A stretch of 64,000 bases of DNA from Polynucleobacter hallstattensis (lineage in GTDB: Bacteria > Pseudomonadota > Gammaproteobacteria > Burkholderiales > Burkholderiaceae): positions 372,001-436,000 of the forward strand of contig NZ_JACVPO010000001.1 in the NCBI RefSeq assembly GCF_018881835.1, read 5' to 3'. Of the stretch, positions 34,949-44,740 are shown in pieces. Under the pieces are notes generated by a model. It did not search any database. It saw only the letters and a list, made by a program, of their open reading frames with translations, and was not told the origin of the DNA. The translations under genes were made by a program, and so were the position numbers. Each line of letters opens with the position of its first letter. Positions within the stretch are counted from its first letter, which is position 1.

Positions 34949-36770
34949 ATTACCCCCTTTTTTTCATTGCCAATATGAGTTTTACTTATCGCAGTCTGCA
35001 CTATTTAAATCTTCGCTAAATTCGACTATATTAGATTATTAACAATTTAAATAATATGTTGATATTTCTACCTTCAAATCCTCCTTAAGATTCGCAAACA
35101 CTCCAACCCAGTCAAATACTGCTGGCTGTCTATACAATATTAACGATTGATACCAAGGGCTATCTTTTCTACCCAACATCCAGCGCCATGCTGGCACATA
35201 AGGTAGTAAGACACGAGTATCTTTACCTAAAGCACCCGCTAAGTGCACTGTAGTGTTATCGATTGATATAATCAAATCACAAGCCTGAATGATCGCAGCT
35301 AAGCCATCAATATCATCATACTTATTTACTGAATCTAAATTGACAACCGTAACGCCCAAGTCTTTTTCAACTTGGGCAATTTCTTCGTCAACCTCACCAT
35401 ACTGAAGGTTGACATATAAGAGATCGTCCTCAGCCAACATGCTGATAAAGTCTTTTAAGTGAACACTTCGGAAAAGCCCGGTTTTATCAGCTTTACTAAG
35501 CCAACTAATGCCACATAACTTTTTAGAATGTGGATTCTTCAGTCTAATCTCCTCTTGAATTTGAGAGACTCTTTTTTGATCAGCCTTCAGGTAGCCCTGT
35601 GAAAGTGGAATATTATGCAAGTTTGTTTTAAAAGCACGGGGGAGTGACATGATCGGACAGCGATAATCAAAGTGCGGCAGAGCATCATCTACACTTACTA
35701 CTTCATATCTACCGTCAAGACTATTGAGCAAGGTCACTAACTTCTTAGGGGCCTCTAAAATCACATGGGCACCTAAATCTGAAAGAGGATTAACATAGCG
35801 ACAAAATTGAATAATATCGCCAATACCCTGCTCAGCTTGCAATAAGATTGTTTTTCCTGACAATGATTGGGAGCCTAGCCAGAGGGGCTCAGAAAAGGAT
35901 TTTGGATCTGGAAAAGATCTTATAAAACTGCCAAATTCAGTAGTACGCCAGCGCCATTCATATGACTCAAAACCCTCGTCAAACTGTCCATTTGCTAATA
36001 AAGTGTGAGCTTTGTTCATATGAGCTAGAGAATAATCAGGCCTCAAATAAATAGAACGCTCATAACTTGCTAATGCCTTTGAAATAAGCATCAAATCAAT
36101 AAGTACATTTGCCCGATCCAAAAAAAGCTCAGGTGAATCAGGCTGCAAATTAACAGCGTAATCGAACATTACAAGTGCTTCATTAAATTTTCCTAAATCG
36201 CGCAAAGTATTACCGCAATTAATAAAGATCTTAAAATCGTTCGGATCTAGTTCAATTGAATTGGTGAAACTTGCCAAGGCTTCAGCATATCGCCCCTGCT
36301 TTCTTAATAGGACACCACGGTTCATATAAGCTTGGGCAAATTTTGGATTAATCCTAATAGCCTGATCATAACTTTCAAGCGCCTCAGAGTATCGACCAAG
36401 CTCTTTAAAAGTATTACCAAGGTGAGAATGAAAGGATGCTTGATGAGGACAAATTGAGATTGCCTTACTAAATAAAATTAAGGCTTGTTGATAATTTTTA
36501 AGGGAATAATCTACCAAACCAAGTAAATTAAGCGCACCACAATCATTTGGATCCTCTTGTAAAATCCTTTCGTAAATAACCCTTGCATCCTCAAAATTTC
36601 CAGCATGCAAGAGTGCTACCGCCTCCTCAATTTGGCTTTTTTTTAATTCAATTCGATTACCGCTCAAATTACCCCCTTTTTTCATTGCCAATATGAGTTT
36701 TACTTATCGCAGTCTGCACTATTTAAATCTTCGCTAAATTCGACTATATTAGATTATTAACAATTTAAAC
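33370..36770. repeat. Tandem duplication of a TPR-glycosyltransferase gene
   Basis: Two units of about 1.7 kb (about 33370-35050 and 35080-36770) share near-identical upstream DNA, 5' ends and 3' ends. The segment around 34195-34600 differs strongly from its counterpart around 35890-36310. Identity at both ends with divergence in the middle points to gene conversion, or to selection for different TPR specificity. Confidence 0.85.
35039..36667 (-). CDS. TPR protein with GT9-like domain (duplication copy 2)
   Basis: From TTG at 36667 the product has about 542 residues; an in-frame ATG at 36685 would add six. It has the same layout as copy 1: about seven TPRs, then LQAEQGIGDIIQFCRYV and LIISIDNTTVHLAGALGKDT in the GT9-like domain. 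The middle TPRs (LFLDRANVLIDLMLISKALA and neighbours) and the hinge SFIRSFPDPKSFSEPLW differ from copy 1. The last residues (VEISTYYLNC) also differ because the end falls at the duplication junction. Confidence 0.8.
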   Translation of the reverse strand: MSGNRIELKKSQIEEAVALLHAGNFEDARVIYERILQEDPNDCGALNLLGLVDYSLKNYQQALILFSKAISICPHQASFHSHLGNTFKELGRYSEALESYDQAIRINPKFAQAYMNRGVLLRKQGRYAEALASFTNSIELDPNDFKIFINCGNTLRDLGKFNEALVMFDYAVNLQPDSPELFLDRANVLIDLMLISKALASYERSIYLRPDYSLAHMNKAHTLLANGQFDEGFESYEWRWRTTEFGSFIRSFPDPKSFSEPLWLGSQSLSGKTILLQAEQGIGDIIQFCRYVNPLSDLGAHVILEAPKKLVTLLNSLDGRYEVVSVDDALPHFDYRCPIMSLPRAFKTNLHNIPLSQGYLKADQKRVSQIQEEIRLKNPHSKKLCGISWLSKADKTGLFRSVHLKDFISMLAEDDLLYVNLQYGEVDEEIAQVEKDLGVTVVNLDSVNKYDDIDGLAAIIQACDLIISIDNTTVHLAGALGKDTRVLLPYVPAWRWMLGRKDSPWYQSLILYRQPAVFDWVGVFANLKEDLKVEISTYYLNC

Positions 36771-36779
36771 TATAAAATT

Positions 36780-37343
36780 ATGTCTATCCTTCGCAATTTA
36801 AATAGAACTATCTTAGGCTTAATTACTATCAGTCTTTTTGCCTGCGGCAACAATGAGCCTGCACCTAAGGCGGAGGTTTGGCTACCAGATACGGCAACAG
36901 TCAAACTACCAATAGAAGAATATGCAGGAATTCCATTTAATACCAGTGGCCAGGAGGCGATTGAGAAATTTAAGTGCACCCAATATGACTTAACCTATAG
37001 CTGCAAAGTCAAAAATGGTGAAAAAGACGAAGATTTATGGCTAATCTACAATGAGGCTGGTCGTATGGTGCTCATGAAAAAAGAGTTGGGCTACTACAAG
37101 CAAGATGTGGCAGATGCCATTATTGAGCGCTTCACTATCAAATACGGCTTAGATTACAGTCCCTCTGAGGGCCAACAAAGCGCTTTTGCCTCAGGGGTTC
37201 GAAAGACCAAAAGCTATGTTTTTGGAGGCGGGCAAGTGGCCTTTCAGATTGGAAGAAGCCTCAATAACCGCAATGAATTGATGCTGGTCTATTTTTTTCC
37301 TGAAGATGTCGGTACAACCTTTGCCAAAAGCGTCATGAACTGA
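36780..37343 (+). CDS. Putative lipoprotein, 187 aa
   Basis: The N-terminus MSILRNLNRTILGLITISLF ends in a lipobox (LFAC with C22), so it should be a lipidated envelope protein. The mature part has two cysteines (FKCTQYDLTYSCKVKNGEKD), a pair that may form a disulfide. No function is recognised. It is convergent with flhB, 45 bases away. Confidence 0.65.
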   Translation: MSILRNLNRTILGLITISLFACGNNEPAPKAEVWLPDTATVKLPIEEYAGIPFNTSGQEAIEKFKCTQYDLTYSCKVKNGEKDEDLWLIYNEAGRMVLMKKELGYYKQDVADAIIERFTIKYGLDYSPSEGQQSAFASGVRKTKSYVFGGGQVAFQIGRSLNNRNELMLVYFFPEDVGTTFAKSVMN

Positions 37344-37388
37344 GTTATTTTGACTTAGGTTAGGCTGGATATGTTTGGCCTAATTTAG

Positions 37389-38519
37389 TTAAAGCAGGGG
37401 TTTACCTGGCTTGAGCTGGGTAGCAATGAAGTCGACTTGAGGAATTTCGCCCGGTGCGCCTGATTCCTTGGTGTCATAGGCCCACGCCAAAATTTGGGCG
37501 ATTGCCTCAAACAGTGGTAACGGAATAGATTCTCCAATCTCTAGCTGACTATATAGGTAGCGCGCCAAAGGGGGGATTTGGGCAATAGGTACATTAAAGT
37601 CTTTTGCTACCTCTTGAATGCGTAAAGCCATCTGGTCTACCCCTTTTGCAACTACGATTGGAGCTGACATCTTTTCCATATCGTAGCGCAGTGCCACAGA
37701 ATAGTGCTCTGGGTTGGCAAGTATGACGTCTGCCCGCTCAATGGCCGCCATCATCCTAGATGAAGAAATTTGCCTTTGCATTTGACGTAAGCGCTGCTTA
37801 ATTTCAGGAGAACCTTCAGTCTCTTTACCCTCTTGCTTCATTTCTTCAGGACTCATCCGAATTTGCTTGCGAAAGTCAAACAATTGCAACCAAGAGTCCC
37901 CAACCGCAATCAATAACAAAGGTAAAAGCAACAGCATAAAACCATCCAAGATAAAAGACGATGTTTGCACTAGTGCTGCATCAAAGCCTAAATTAACGAT
38001 CGAACGAATGTAAGTAAATAAACCCACTAAATAGGTAAAACCCACCCCCAACATGAGGGTAGTTTTAATAAAGTTTTTTAACAACTCACTTAAGGTTTTC
38101 AGGGTGAACATCCGCCCTATACCTGCGATGAAATCGAGTTTTTCCAACTTAAATTGGGGCGCAAAATAAGCGCGAAAGTTTACTAAAGATAGTGGGCCTA
38201 AAACGCCAATAATCCATAACGGAATGAGGAGCACAGCTAGGAGCAAGATAACCATTAGAAGCGATCCTCCAAACCATTCTTGCACATGATCAATCAACTT
38301 TGCAGGCTCTGAAAACTGGAAGATTGCTTGGGTCATCAATACCAACTGCTTGACTAACAAAGGGCCTATCCACACTAGAAATATGGTGAAAATAATCATC
38401 ACAATAAAAGTGGTCAAATCACGGGATTGGGGTAATTGACCCTGCTCTCGAGCACGGGCAATGCGCCGCTCAGTCGGTTCTAGTTCCTTTTCTTGGGAGT
38501 TATCTCCTCCTTCTGCCAC
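37389..38519 (-). CDS. flhB: Flagellar export apparatus protein FlhB
   Basis: The 376-residue protein begins with the conserved EKELEPTERRIARAREQGQL. It has four membrane helices between residues 35 and 215 and a cytoplasmic domain with the autocleavage site N269-P270-E271-H272 (NPEHYSVALRY). Canonical FlhB has NPTH; here T is E, a variant that keeps the cleaving N-P bond. FlhB switches the export gate from rod/hook to filament substrates. flhA is not next to it, which is unusual. It ends the motility block. Confidence 0.95.
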   Translation of the reverse strand: MAEGGDNSQEKELEPTERRIARAREQGQLPQSRDLTTFIVMIIFTIFLVWIGPLLVKQLVLMTQAIFQFSEPAKLIDHVQEWFGGSLLMVILLLAVLLIPLWIIGVLGPLSLVNFRAYFAPQFKLEKLDFIAGIGRMFTLKTLSELLKNFIKTTLMLGVGFTYLVGLFTYIRSIVNLGFDAALVQTSSFILDGFMLLLLPLLLIAVGDSWLQLFDFRKQIRMSPEEMKQEGKETEGSPEIKQRLRQMQRQISSSRMMAAIERADVILANPEHYSVALRYDMEKMSAPIVVAKGVDQMALRIQEVAKDFNVPIAQIPPLARYLYSQLEIGESIPLPLFEAIAQILAWAYDTKESGAPGEIPQVDFIATQLKPGKPLL

Positions 38520-38629
38520 TTTTTATTCCCACCCATCATTCATAATATGGCTCAAGCTTACACCCTACGAGCCCATTATTCCTGAATTACTAGAGGTCAA
38601 TGCAGCGTTGGAGTTAGGGTCTAGATTTG

Positions 38630-39223
38630 TTAAGGCAAGGTTTTTTTGAGTGTAGAGATTTTTTCTTGGGCATCATTGAGCTCTTGAGAGCTCAATGATG
38701 CCTTGAGCTTCACTACCTCTGCACCAGCCACTGGATTACCGGTGGAATCTGATATGGACATCCAAATATAAGCTTTTGGTAAATCTACCGCAATTTGGCC
38801 GCCATCCATATAGAGATGGGCTAAGTTGTATTGCCCCACTGCGCTCCCAGCCATGGCGGCTTTTTCAAACCAATAGAGGGCTAATTGCGGAGCATTGTCC
38901 AAAGTATCGATTTTTTGATACAAGACACCCAATTCAAGCATGGCTTCAATATTGCCCTTTTCGGCCGCACGATTTAACCAAACTAAGCCTTGCTCAATAT
39001 TTTGTTTTGTGCCAATTCCTTGGATATACATCAAAGACAAATCATACTGAGCCTTGGTATCCCCAGATTCTGCGAGACCTTGAAATAATTGATAGGCCTT
39101 GGTGTAATCACCGGCGGCATAAGCTGACCTTGCCTGCTGGTAATCCGAACAAGCCAATAAAAGACCCCCAAAAGCCAGCAGCAATGAAATACGCAAGCCT
39201 TTTAACCAATTCAGTCTGGGCAT
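38630..39223 (-). CDS. Sel1-repeat lipoprotein
   Basis: The 197-residue protein has a lipobox (LLLAC, C25) after a hydrophobic N-terminus. Sel1/TPR-like repeats follow (GDTKAQYDLSLMYIQGIGTK, GNIEAMLELGVLYQK, GSAVGQYNLAHLYMDGG). Sel1 repeats mediate protein-protein contact in the periplasm or outer membrane. It lies between flhB and motB on the same strand, so an envelope role linked to motility is possible but not shown. Confidence 0.75.
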   Translation of the reverse strand: MPRLNWLKGLRISLLLAFGGLLLACSDYQQARSAYAAGDYTKAYQLFQGLAESGDTKAQYDLSLMYIQGIGTKQNIEQGLVWLNRAAEKGNIEAMLELGVLYQKIDTLDNAPQLALYWFEKAAMAGSAVGQYNLAHLYMDGGQIAVDLPKAYIWMSISDSTGNPVAGAEVVKLKASLSSQELNDAQEKISTLKKTLP

Positions 39224-39258
39224 GGCTAGCTCGGTTGAGTACGATAGTTAGCTATTAC

Positions 39259-39645
39259 TTACTTTTTATTCGGAGGCGCAGGCTTCTTCTCTTCAGGCTC
39301 TTCGACATCCTCATCCGGAGGAGTATCGCTGGCCTTAGGCAAGTTCACTGGCAAGGCAGGCTCAATATAGTAACTTGCACCTAAATCCCCACCAATCATT
39401 CTGGCAAAGCCACCAAAATAACGGCGTCCCAGATCAGGGTAGTAAGGGGCAGCGACTAAATAACCTTTTGAGCGAATGCATGCACTATTGTTCATGCTAC
39501 CCTCACAACTCGCAATCGCCGACAAGCGTCCAACCTCAAACTGCTCACCTAAGAAAAAGCCAGAGATCAGAATAACTAATGGCAGAATGAGCCAAAGCAG
39601 GAGCTTTTTAGCCAACTGTATTAAGGATTCAAGCTTTTCATTCAT
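39259..39645 (-). CDS. Membrane-anchored hypothetical protein, 128 aa
   Basis: One membrane helix (residues 14-31, LLLWLILPLVILISGFFLG) is followed by a domain with two cysteines (SCEGSMNNSACIRSKGY) and a D/E/P/K-rich tail. Family unknown. It lies 27 bases downstream of the next Sel1-like gene and reads with the motility operon. Confidence 0.6.
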   Translation of the reverse strand: MNEKLESLIQLAKKLLLWLILPLVILISGFFLGEQFEVGRLSAIASCEGSMNNSACIRSKGYLVAAPYYPDLGRRYFGGFARMIGGDLGASYYIEPALPVNLPKASDTPPDEDVEEPEEKKPAPPNKK

Positions 39646-39672
39646 ATCTGTTACTTTCCAATCAATGGATTA

Positions 39673-40467
39673 TCAATGTTGCTCAGCCTTCTTAGGTGCA
39701 CTTTGCACTAAATCTCCGGGTAGCTTTCGCCATGTCGCAATCGGTTCCTTATTATGCAACTTTGCATACACCTGAATAATTCTAGGATCTGCAGGATTCA
39801 GATTATCCTTCATTGCGTTATACATCCTTGCACCGGCAATTTGGTTGCCCTGCTCAATATAGGCGTTAGCAGCATTATAAAAATAACCGGCTGCCTTTTC
39901 TTGTTGCGGGTTACCAACAATGGACGATAGATAAAGATTGCCTAAATATTCGCATGCACTGGGATTCTGAATTTTAGCCGGCACAATAAAGTGCTTTTCC
40001 GCTAATAAATATTGTTTTTTAGCATAACGACGAAAAACGGTATTCGTTAAGATGAAATCAGGATGGGTCACGATCTCAGCTTGACGATCGTAGTACTTCA
40101 TACGCTCAAAGGCAATTAATCCACGATAGTAGTTTGCCTGCACATCCCCATTCCCTGCTAGGGTATCGAGTTTTTCTAAGATCCCCAAAGCCTCCTTGCT
40201 ATAACGCAGCACCTCATCCTCTGGCTCAATACATTTGGGATTTTTCACACAAGCAATCGCAACGATAGTTTTATCAAAACTACGTTTATAGCGTTTATAG
40301 AGTTTTTTTGCTTCACTCGCAGGCCCCACAAAAGGCTCTGAAGAAGTCTTAGCTTCTGTACTGCTCTTTTTTTGAATATTCTTGTCTTGAGCTTTAAGGT
40401 CTGAAGCTATGCTCACTAAGGGCACCATGATCATGAAGGCAAGAAGGATTCTAAAGAGCGATACCAA
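39673..40467 (-). CDS. Secreted Sel1-like protein, 264 aa
   Basis: A signal peptide (MVSLFRILLAFMIMVPLVSI) is followed by a helical repeat domain with Sel1-type helices (NGDVQANYYRGLIAFERM, NPSACEYLGNLYLSSIVG, EKAAGYFYNAANAYIEQ). The function is unknown. It starts 5 bases after motB, so it is co-transcribed and may help place or regulate the stator; inference only. Confidence 0.65.
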   Translation of the reverse strand: MVSLFRILLAFMIMVPLVSIASDLKAQDKNIQKKSSTEAKTSSEPFVGPASEAKKLYKRYKRSFDKTIVAIACVKNPKCIEPEDEVLRYSKEALGILEKLDTLAGNGDVQANYYRGLIAFERMKYYDRQAEIVTHPDFILTNTVFRRYAKKQYLLAEKHFIVPAKIQNPSACEYLGNLYLSSIVGNPQQEKAAGYFYNAANAYIEQGNQIAGARMYNAMKDNLNPADPRIIQVYAKLHNKEPIATWRKLPGDLVQSAPKKAEQH

Positions 40468-40471
40468 AACC

Positions 40472-41500
40472 TTACCTCGCAGGCTTGCCTGTAGCTGGTT
40501 TATCTACCTTTGAAGTATCCATTGCAGGTGCTATTGGCGGATCCTTAGATAAAAATTGGGCAGGCGCTCTCAAATTAGCCGGGATTTCTTGTGCTCCTTT
40601 TGGCAATTCCTCCTTCTGCCTCTCAATCGGTCTTTGTACTGGCTTCTCTTCTTTCTTAGGCTTTCTATTTAGAAGCGTGATTGAGATACGGCGATTTAAG
40701 GGGTCACTTAAATCAGCTGGATTTAAGGGAATGGTATCTGCGAAACCAATGACTTGGGCAACATTTGAAGGCGCCAAGCCTCCAGCAATCATTTCTCGGC
40801 GAGCTACATTAGCACGCTCACTAGAAAGCTCCCAGTTGGTGTAACCTGCTTCACCATTAGAGAATTTTGCAGCATCTGTATGGCCCTCAATACGAATCTT
40901 GCCTGGATTATCATTTAAAGACTTTCCAATTACACGCAATAAACGTCTTGCAGCAACACTAGGTACTACGCCGCCACTATTAAACAAAGGTTTACCTTTT
41001 TCATCTACCACCTGAATCCGTAGACCCTCGGAGGTGATGTCCATAAAGAGTTGTCCTTTGATATTCTTTAGCTCAGCATCAGATTCAACACTTTTTTCAA
41101 TTTCTGATTTGACTGCCTCATTTTTAGTTCTGTCTTTACGGGCATTTTCAACATCAGTTACCGATGAGTCACTAATACGGCGTTGCTCAGTATCGGCATC
41201 AGCCTTGGCCTCAACCCCAGCTACCTTAGAAATATTGTCACCACCACCCTTGATAATCCGAGTAGTCTCGCCCGACCCTTGACCACCACTCATAGAAACG
41301 CGCATCGGATTTTGAAAATAGGAGGAGATACCAGCCAAGTCACCTGCTGTAGTGGATCCTAAAACCCACATCAACAAGAAGAAGGCCATCATCGCCGTCA
41401 CGAAATCGGCGTAAGCAATTTTCCAGGCACCACCATGATGACCATGACCGCCTTTTTTAACGCGCTTAACGACAATAATTGGCGCGTCGGATTTAGCCAT
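40472..41500 (-). CDS. motB: Flagellar motor stator protein MotB
   Basis: The 342-residue protein has a short cytoplasmic part rich in H, G and K, and one membrane helix with the proton-binding aspartate in AYADFVTAMMAFFLLMWVLG (D37). It also has a periplasmic plug/linker and a C-terminal OmpA-like peptidoglycan-binding domain (IRIEGHTDA, WELSSERANVARR). Together with MotA it forms the proton-driven stator. It lies 5 bases after motA. The P/K-rich C-tail is longer than in E. coli. Confidence 0.96.
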   Translation of the reverse strand: MAKSDAPIIVVKRVKKGGHGHHGGAWKIAYADFVTAMMAFFLLMWVLGSTTAGDLAGISSYFQNPMRVSMSGGQGSGETTRIIKGGGDNISKVAGVEAKADADTEQRRISDSSVTDVENARKDRTKNEAVKSEIEKSVESDAELKNIKGQLFMDITSEGLRIQVVDEKGKPLFNSGGVVPSVAARRLLRVIGKSLNDNPGKIRIEGHTDAAKFSNGEAGYTNWELSSERANVARREMIAGGLAPSNVAQVIGFADTIPLNPADLSDPLNRRISITLLNRKPKKEEKPVQRPIERQKEELPKGAQEIPANLRAPAQFLSKDPPIAPAMDTSKVDKPATGKPAR

Positions 41501-41505
41501 CGTGC

Positions 41506-42366
41506 TTACTTTCCTTTAGCAGCTTTGGTTCCTTCATCCAGCTCAGTAAATGTTGGACGTTGATAAGTAAAGAGTACTTTGCGTCCAAATTCAACCGCTG
41601 CTGCAGGGGGAAAATTATTCAGGCTCGCAAGCAAAATAGCTTTAATCGCCATGTAGGCCCTGGTTTCGGACTCGGCTTGCTGTTCGAGAACTTTGGCAAC
41701 TGGTTGCACAAAAGCGTAGGCCAACAAAATACCTAAGAAGGTACCTACAAGCGCTGCACCAATGAGTTTACCCAACTCTGCTGGGGGTAAGCCAATGGAG
41801 CCCATGGTGTGAACCACACCCATCACCGCCGCCACAATACCAAATGCTGGTAGACCATCACCCACCATCGTGACCGATGCAACAGGTATATGGCTCTCTT
41901 GATGATGAACATCTAATTCTTGCTCCATCAAGCTTTCAATTTGAACTAGATCTAATGAACCACCAAGCATCATCCGCAAGTAGTCAGTAATGAAATCGAC
42001 TAAATGGTGATCCTTCAAAATGTCTGGGTATGCCTCAAAGAGTGGGCTCGACTCTGGCTCCTCAATATCACCCTCTAAAGACATCAAACCATCACGTTTC
42101 ACTTTCTGCAAAATCTCAAACATGAGACACAGTAAGTCCAAGTGCTTTTTCTTTTGGTCGCCAGCACCTTTAAAAGCCCCGCCCAGAGCTCCTAAAGTTT
42201 TCTTCAGATTGATGATGGTATTTGAGGCAATCATCGTACCAAGTGCAGCCCCAACAATGGTCAAAACCTCGGTAGGTTGCCATAAAACCGCTAGATGACC
42301 GCCATGCAGAGCATAGCCCCCTAGGGCACAACCCATCGCAATAATCCAGCCTAATGGAATATTCAT
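41506..42366 (-). CDS. motA: Flagellar motor stator protein MotA
   Basis: The 286-residue protein is of usual length, with four membrane helices (near residues 4-20, 33-50, 170-190 and 200-220) and the conserved PAFGIVAAVMGVVHTMGSIG and GAALVGTFLGILLAYAFVQP segments. The large cytoplasmic loop contacts FliG. It follows flgL by 17 bases, so motAB are tied to the flg operon rather than to chemotaxis genes. Confidence 0.96.
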   Translation of the reverse strand: MNIPLGWIIAMGCALGGYALHGGHLAVLWQPTEVLTIVGAALGTMIASNTIINLKKTLGALGGAFKGAGDQKKKHLDLLCLMFEILQKVKRDGLMSLEGDIEEPESSPLFEAYPDILKDHHLVDFITDYLRMMLGGSLDLVQIESLMEQELDVHHQESHIPVASVTMVGDGLPAFGIVAAVMGVVHTMGSIGLPPAELGKLIGAALVGTFLGILLAYAFVQPVAKVLEQQAESETRAYMAIKAILLASLNNFPPAAAVEFGRKVLFTYQRPTFTELDEGTKAAKGK

Positions 42367-42383
42367 ACTTCTATTTACTCAAT

Positions 42384-43250
42384 TTAAAGTTTTGAAAATA
42401 AGTTACTTTGCTGTAGTCTAGCAAACATTGCTTGAGCAGCGTTTAATAGGGTCTGTGACCTAGTAAAAGCTGCTGTTGCTTCAGCCATATCAGTATCTAA
42501 AAGCGCTGAGGATGCAGCAATCAATTCAGTTCTGACAGCGACTACCGTTGCTTGAGCATTATCCACCTGTTTGGAAATACCTCCACTAGTCTGTTGCGCT
42601 TGCATCAACCGCGTATACGAAGTGTCTAAACCACTCGACACCTCTGCACCAGTGTTGGTTGTCGTTAAGCCCTGAGATTTTTCTGTCAAATAGGTTACAA
42701 AAGCGTCTATATTTAGATAAATATTAGCATCTTCTGATTCTGACAAAGAGCCATCCGCGCCAAAAGCATCATTAAAAGCAACTCCAGAAGCCACAGTAAC
42801 CCCCGGCTCGATTTGAACACTATTCACCGCATCGGGAAATATTGCATGGCCTGTTGAATCTGTTGCAGTCATTTGACTCTGAATAGCATCTCTTATTTGC
42901 TCAGCTTGAATAGCCAAAGCGGCAAAGTTAGACTCATTTAAAGAGGCGTTTTGAGACTGTATGAATGTCGTTTTAAGTTGAGTAAGTTGGTTTAGGATGC
43001 TATCCATTTGGGATTGCGCATCATTATGATTGTTTGTTGCGATTGCCTGATTAGATTTGAACATCTGAAGGCGAGATATATCAAAATCTAACTCAACCCC
43101 TCTTGAGATAGCGTAGACATTATCTGAGGCTTTAGTGTAATTCTTACCAGAACTGATTTTTTGTTGCCACGCAGTCGCGTCATTCAGAGCGGTATTCATA
43201 GAATCAACGCCGGCATTGATAACTTGGTTTGAGCTTATTCGAATAGACAT
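42384..43250 (-). CDS. flgL: Flagellar hook-associated protein 3
   Basis: The 288-residue flagellin-like protein has helical N- and C-termini (MSIRISSNQVINAGVDSMNT; TAAFTRSQTLLNAAQAMFAR then LQQSNLFSKL). It forms the hook-filament junction with FlgK, encoded immediately upstream (gap 8 bases). The variable middle carries no recognised insert. Confidence 0.92.
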   Translation of the reverse strand: MSIRISSNQVINAGVDSMNTALNDATAWQQKISSGKNYTKASDNVYAISRGVELDFDISRLQMFKSNQAIATNNHNDAQSQMDSILNQLTQLKTTFIQSQNASLNESNFAALAIQAEQIRDAIQSQMTATDSTGHAIFPDAVNSVQIEPGVTVASGVAFNDAFGADGSLSESEDANIYLNIDAFVTYLTEKSQGLTTTNTGAEVSSGLDTSYTRLMQAQQTSGGISKQVDNAQATVVAVRTELIAASSALLDTDMAEATAAFTRSQTLLNAAQAMFARLQQSNLFSKL

Positions 43251-43258
43251 TATTTATC

Positions 43259-44728
43259 CTAATTCATAATTGATAAAAGAGCAGTAAACATTTGGTTGTC
43301 TACTTGAAGCACTTTTGTAGATGCCGAATAGAGCTGTTGATACTTTAATAAATTTGCTGCCTCTTCATCCAAATTAACGCCTGAAATCGAATCTCGTTCA
43401 TCAGTTAAAGTTTTTAAAACGGCTTGATCGGCTTTTTGACTACTTCTCCATGAGGCAACCTGAACACCCACATCACTTACTAAACTAGAAGTAGCATTTG
43501 CAAAAATAGATATTCTGTTTGAGGTTGTATTGGCCAGATCCGAAGTGATAATAGGCTCTCCATCATCATCAAAGTATGTCGATGGGTCTTGAGGCGCAAT
43601 GGATACAAAATTACTGGCAACCAACCCTGCTGAAGTCATCGAATTACCAGAATCACCTAAATCAGAGTAAAGAGTAGTCATCCATGAGTCTAGGGCAATA
43701 TCTGGTACATCATCAGCATAAGCAGTACTATCATCATCAAGATCAAAGATAGTGGCTGATCCCACTTCAAATCCAAAAAGTCCAACACCCGAGCTAGCAC
43801 TAGCAGTTGCTGTATTTGCAACCTTGACCAATCCAATAGCCAACGAGTCTAATCGCTGATTAATTTTTGGTACAAAACTATTGGCCAACTCCAGCAATGC
43901 ACCTGCTTGCCCACCGTCCAAGTCCTGAATATTTAATATGGTTGAATTATTAGTACCACTTCTCAAAGAATACGTACCACTGCTATTGATTAGCAATTCA
44001 TTGGCCATGGCTCCTTCTACTAAGGCCATTCCATCTACTAATTGCGTAACCGTACCATCTCCATTAATCAGTGTTTGACCACCTACTAATTTTTGCAATT
44101 GCGAACTTAATCGATCACGCTCATCCAATAAATCAGCAGATGGTGTTGAATTTCCTGCACTAGTACTCTCAATAATTTTTTGATTGATTTGTGCTAGTGC
44201 TGGCAAGAGTGTATTGACTTGTTCTGCTGTATCAGATAATCCTTTTTTAGCATCATCTTCTATTTGCGAAACCAAGCTTGTCATCCCGGTCATACGCTGT
44301 GCAACATCATTTGCTGCTGCGGTAATAGCCGCTGCCTGTGATTTACTTGTTGGATCTGCTGCGTAAGTACCCATCGCATTAAAAAAGTTACTAATGGCTG
44401 AATTTAATCCAGTAGAAGCACCAGACACTAAGGTATCAATCGATTGGGTGTATTGCACTAATGTATCGCTGTAGCTAGACTTTGCCTCTTGATTTAATAG
44501 TTGACCATTAACTAACGCTGAGTACTGGCGTGTAAAACCACCAACCGCAAAGCTTGTGCCATTTAGCATCAAGTTATTGGGGGCCATTGCATTAATAGTT
44601 GCTGTTGCAGATCGGCGAGTAAAGCCATCTACTGATGCTCCAGCAACGTTTTGCGAGGTAATTAAGACCCCTGCTTGCGCTATATTAAGCGCAGCCATTG
44701 CTGAATCGGTGATTGAATAGACGCCCAT
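43259..44728 (-). CDS. flgK: Flagellar hook-associated protein 1
   Basis: The 489-residue protein has an N-terminal rod/hook motif (SAMAALNIAQAGVLITSQNV AGA region), the conserved helical core (VAQRMTGMTSLVSQIEDDAK; LLDERDRLSSQLQKLVGGQT) and the C-terminal NLDEEAANLLKYQQLYSAST signature. It caps the hook before the filament. It lies between flgJ and flgL in the usual order. Confidence 0.94.
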   Translation of the reverse strand: MGVYSITDSAMAALNIAQAGVLITSQNVAGASVDGFTRRSATATINAMAPNNLMLNGTSFAVGGFTRQYSALVNGQLLNQEAKSSYSDTLVQYTQSIDTLVSGASTGLNSAISNFFNAMGTYAADPTSKSQAAAITAAANDVAQRMTGMTSLVSQIEDDAKKGLSDTAEQVNTLLPALAQINQKIIESTSAGNSTPSADLLDERDRLSSQLQKLVGGQTLINGDGTVTQLVDGMALVEGAMANELLINSSGTYSLRSGTNNSTILNIQDLDGGQAGALLELANSFVPKINQRLDSLAIGLVKVANTATASASSGVGLFGFEVGSATIFDLDDDSTAYADDVPDIALDSWMTTLYSDLGDSGNSMTSAGLVASNFVSIAPQDPSTYFDDDGEPIITSDLANTTSNRISIFANATSSLVSDVGVQVASWRSSQKADQAVLKTLTDERDSISGVNLDEEAANLLKYQQLYSASTKVLQVDNQMFTALLSIMN

Positions 44729-44740
44729 ATAATTTCCTTA

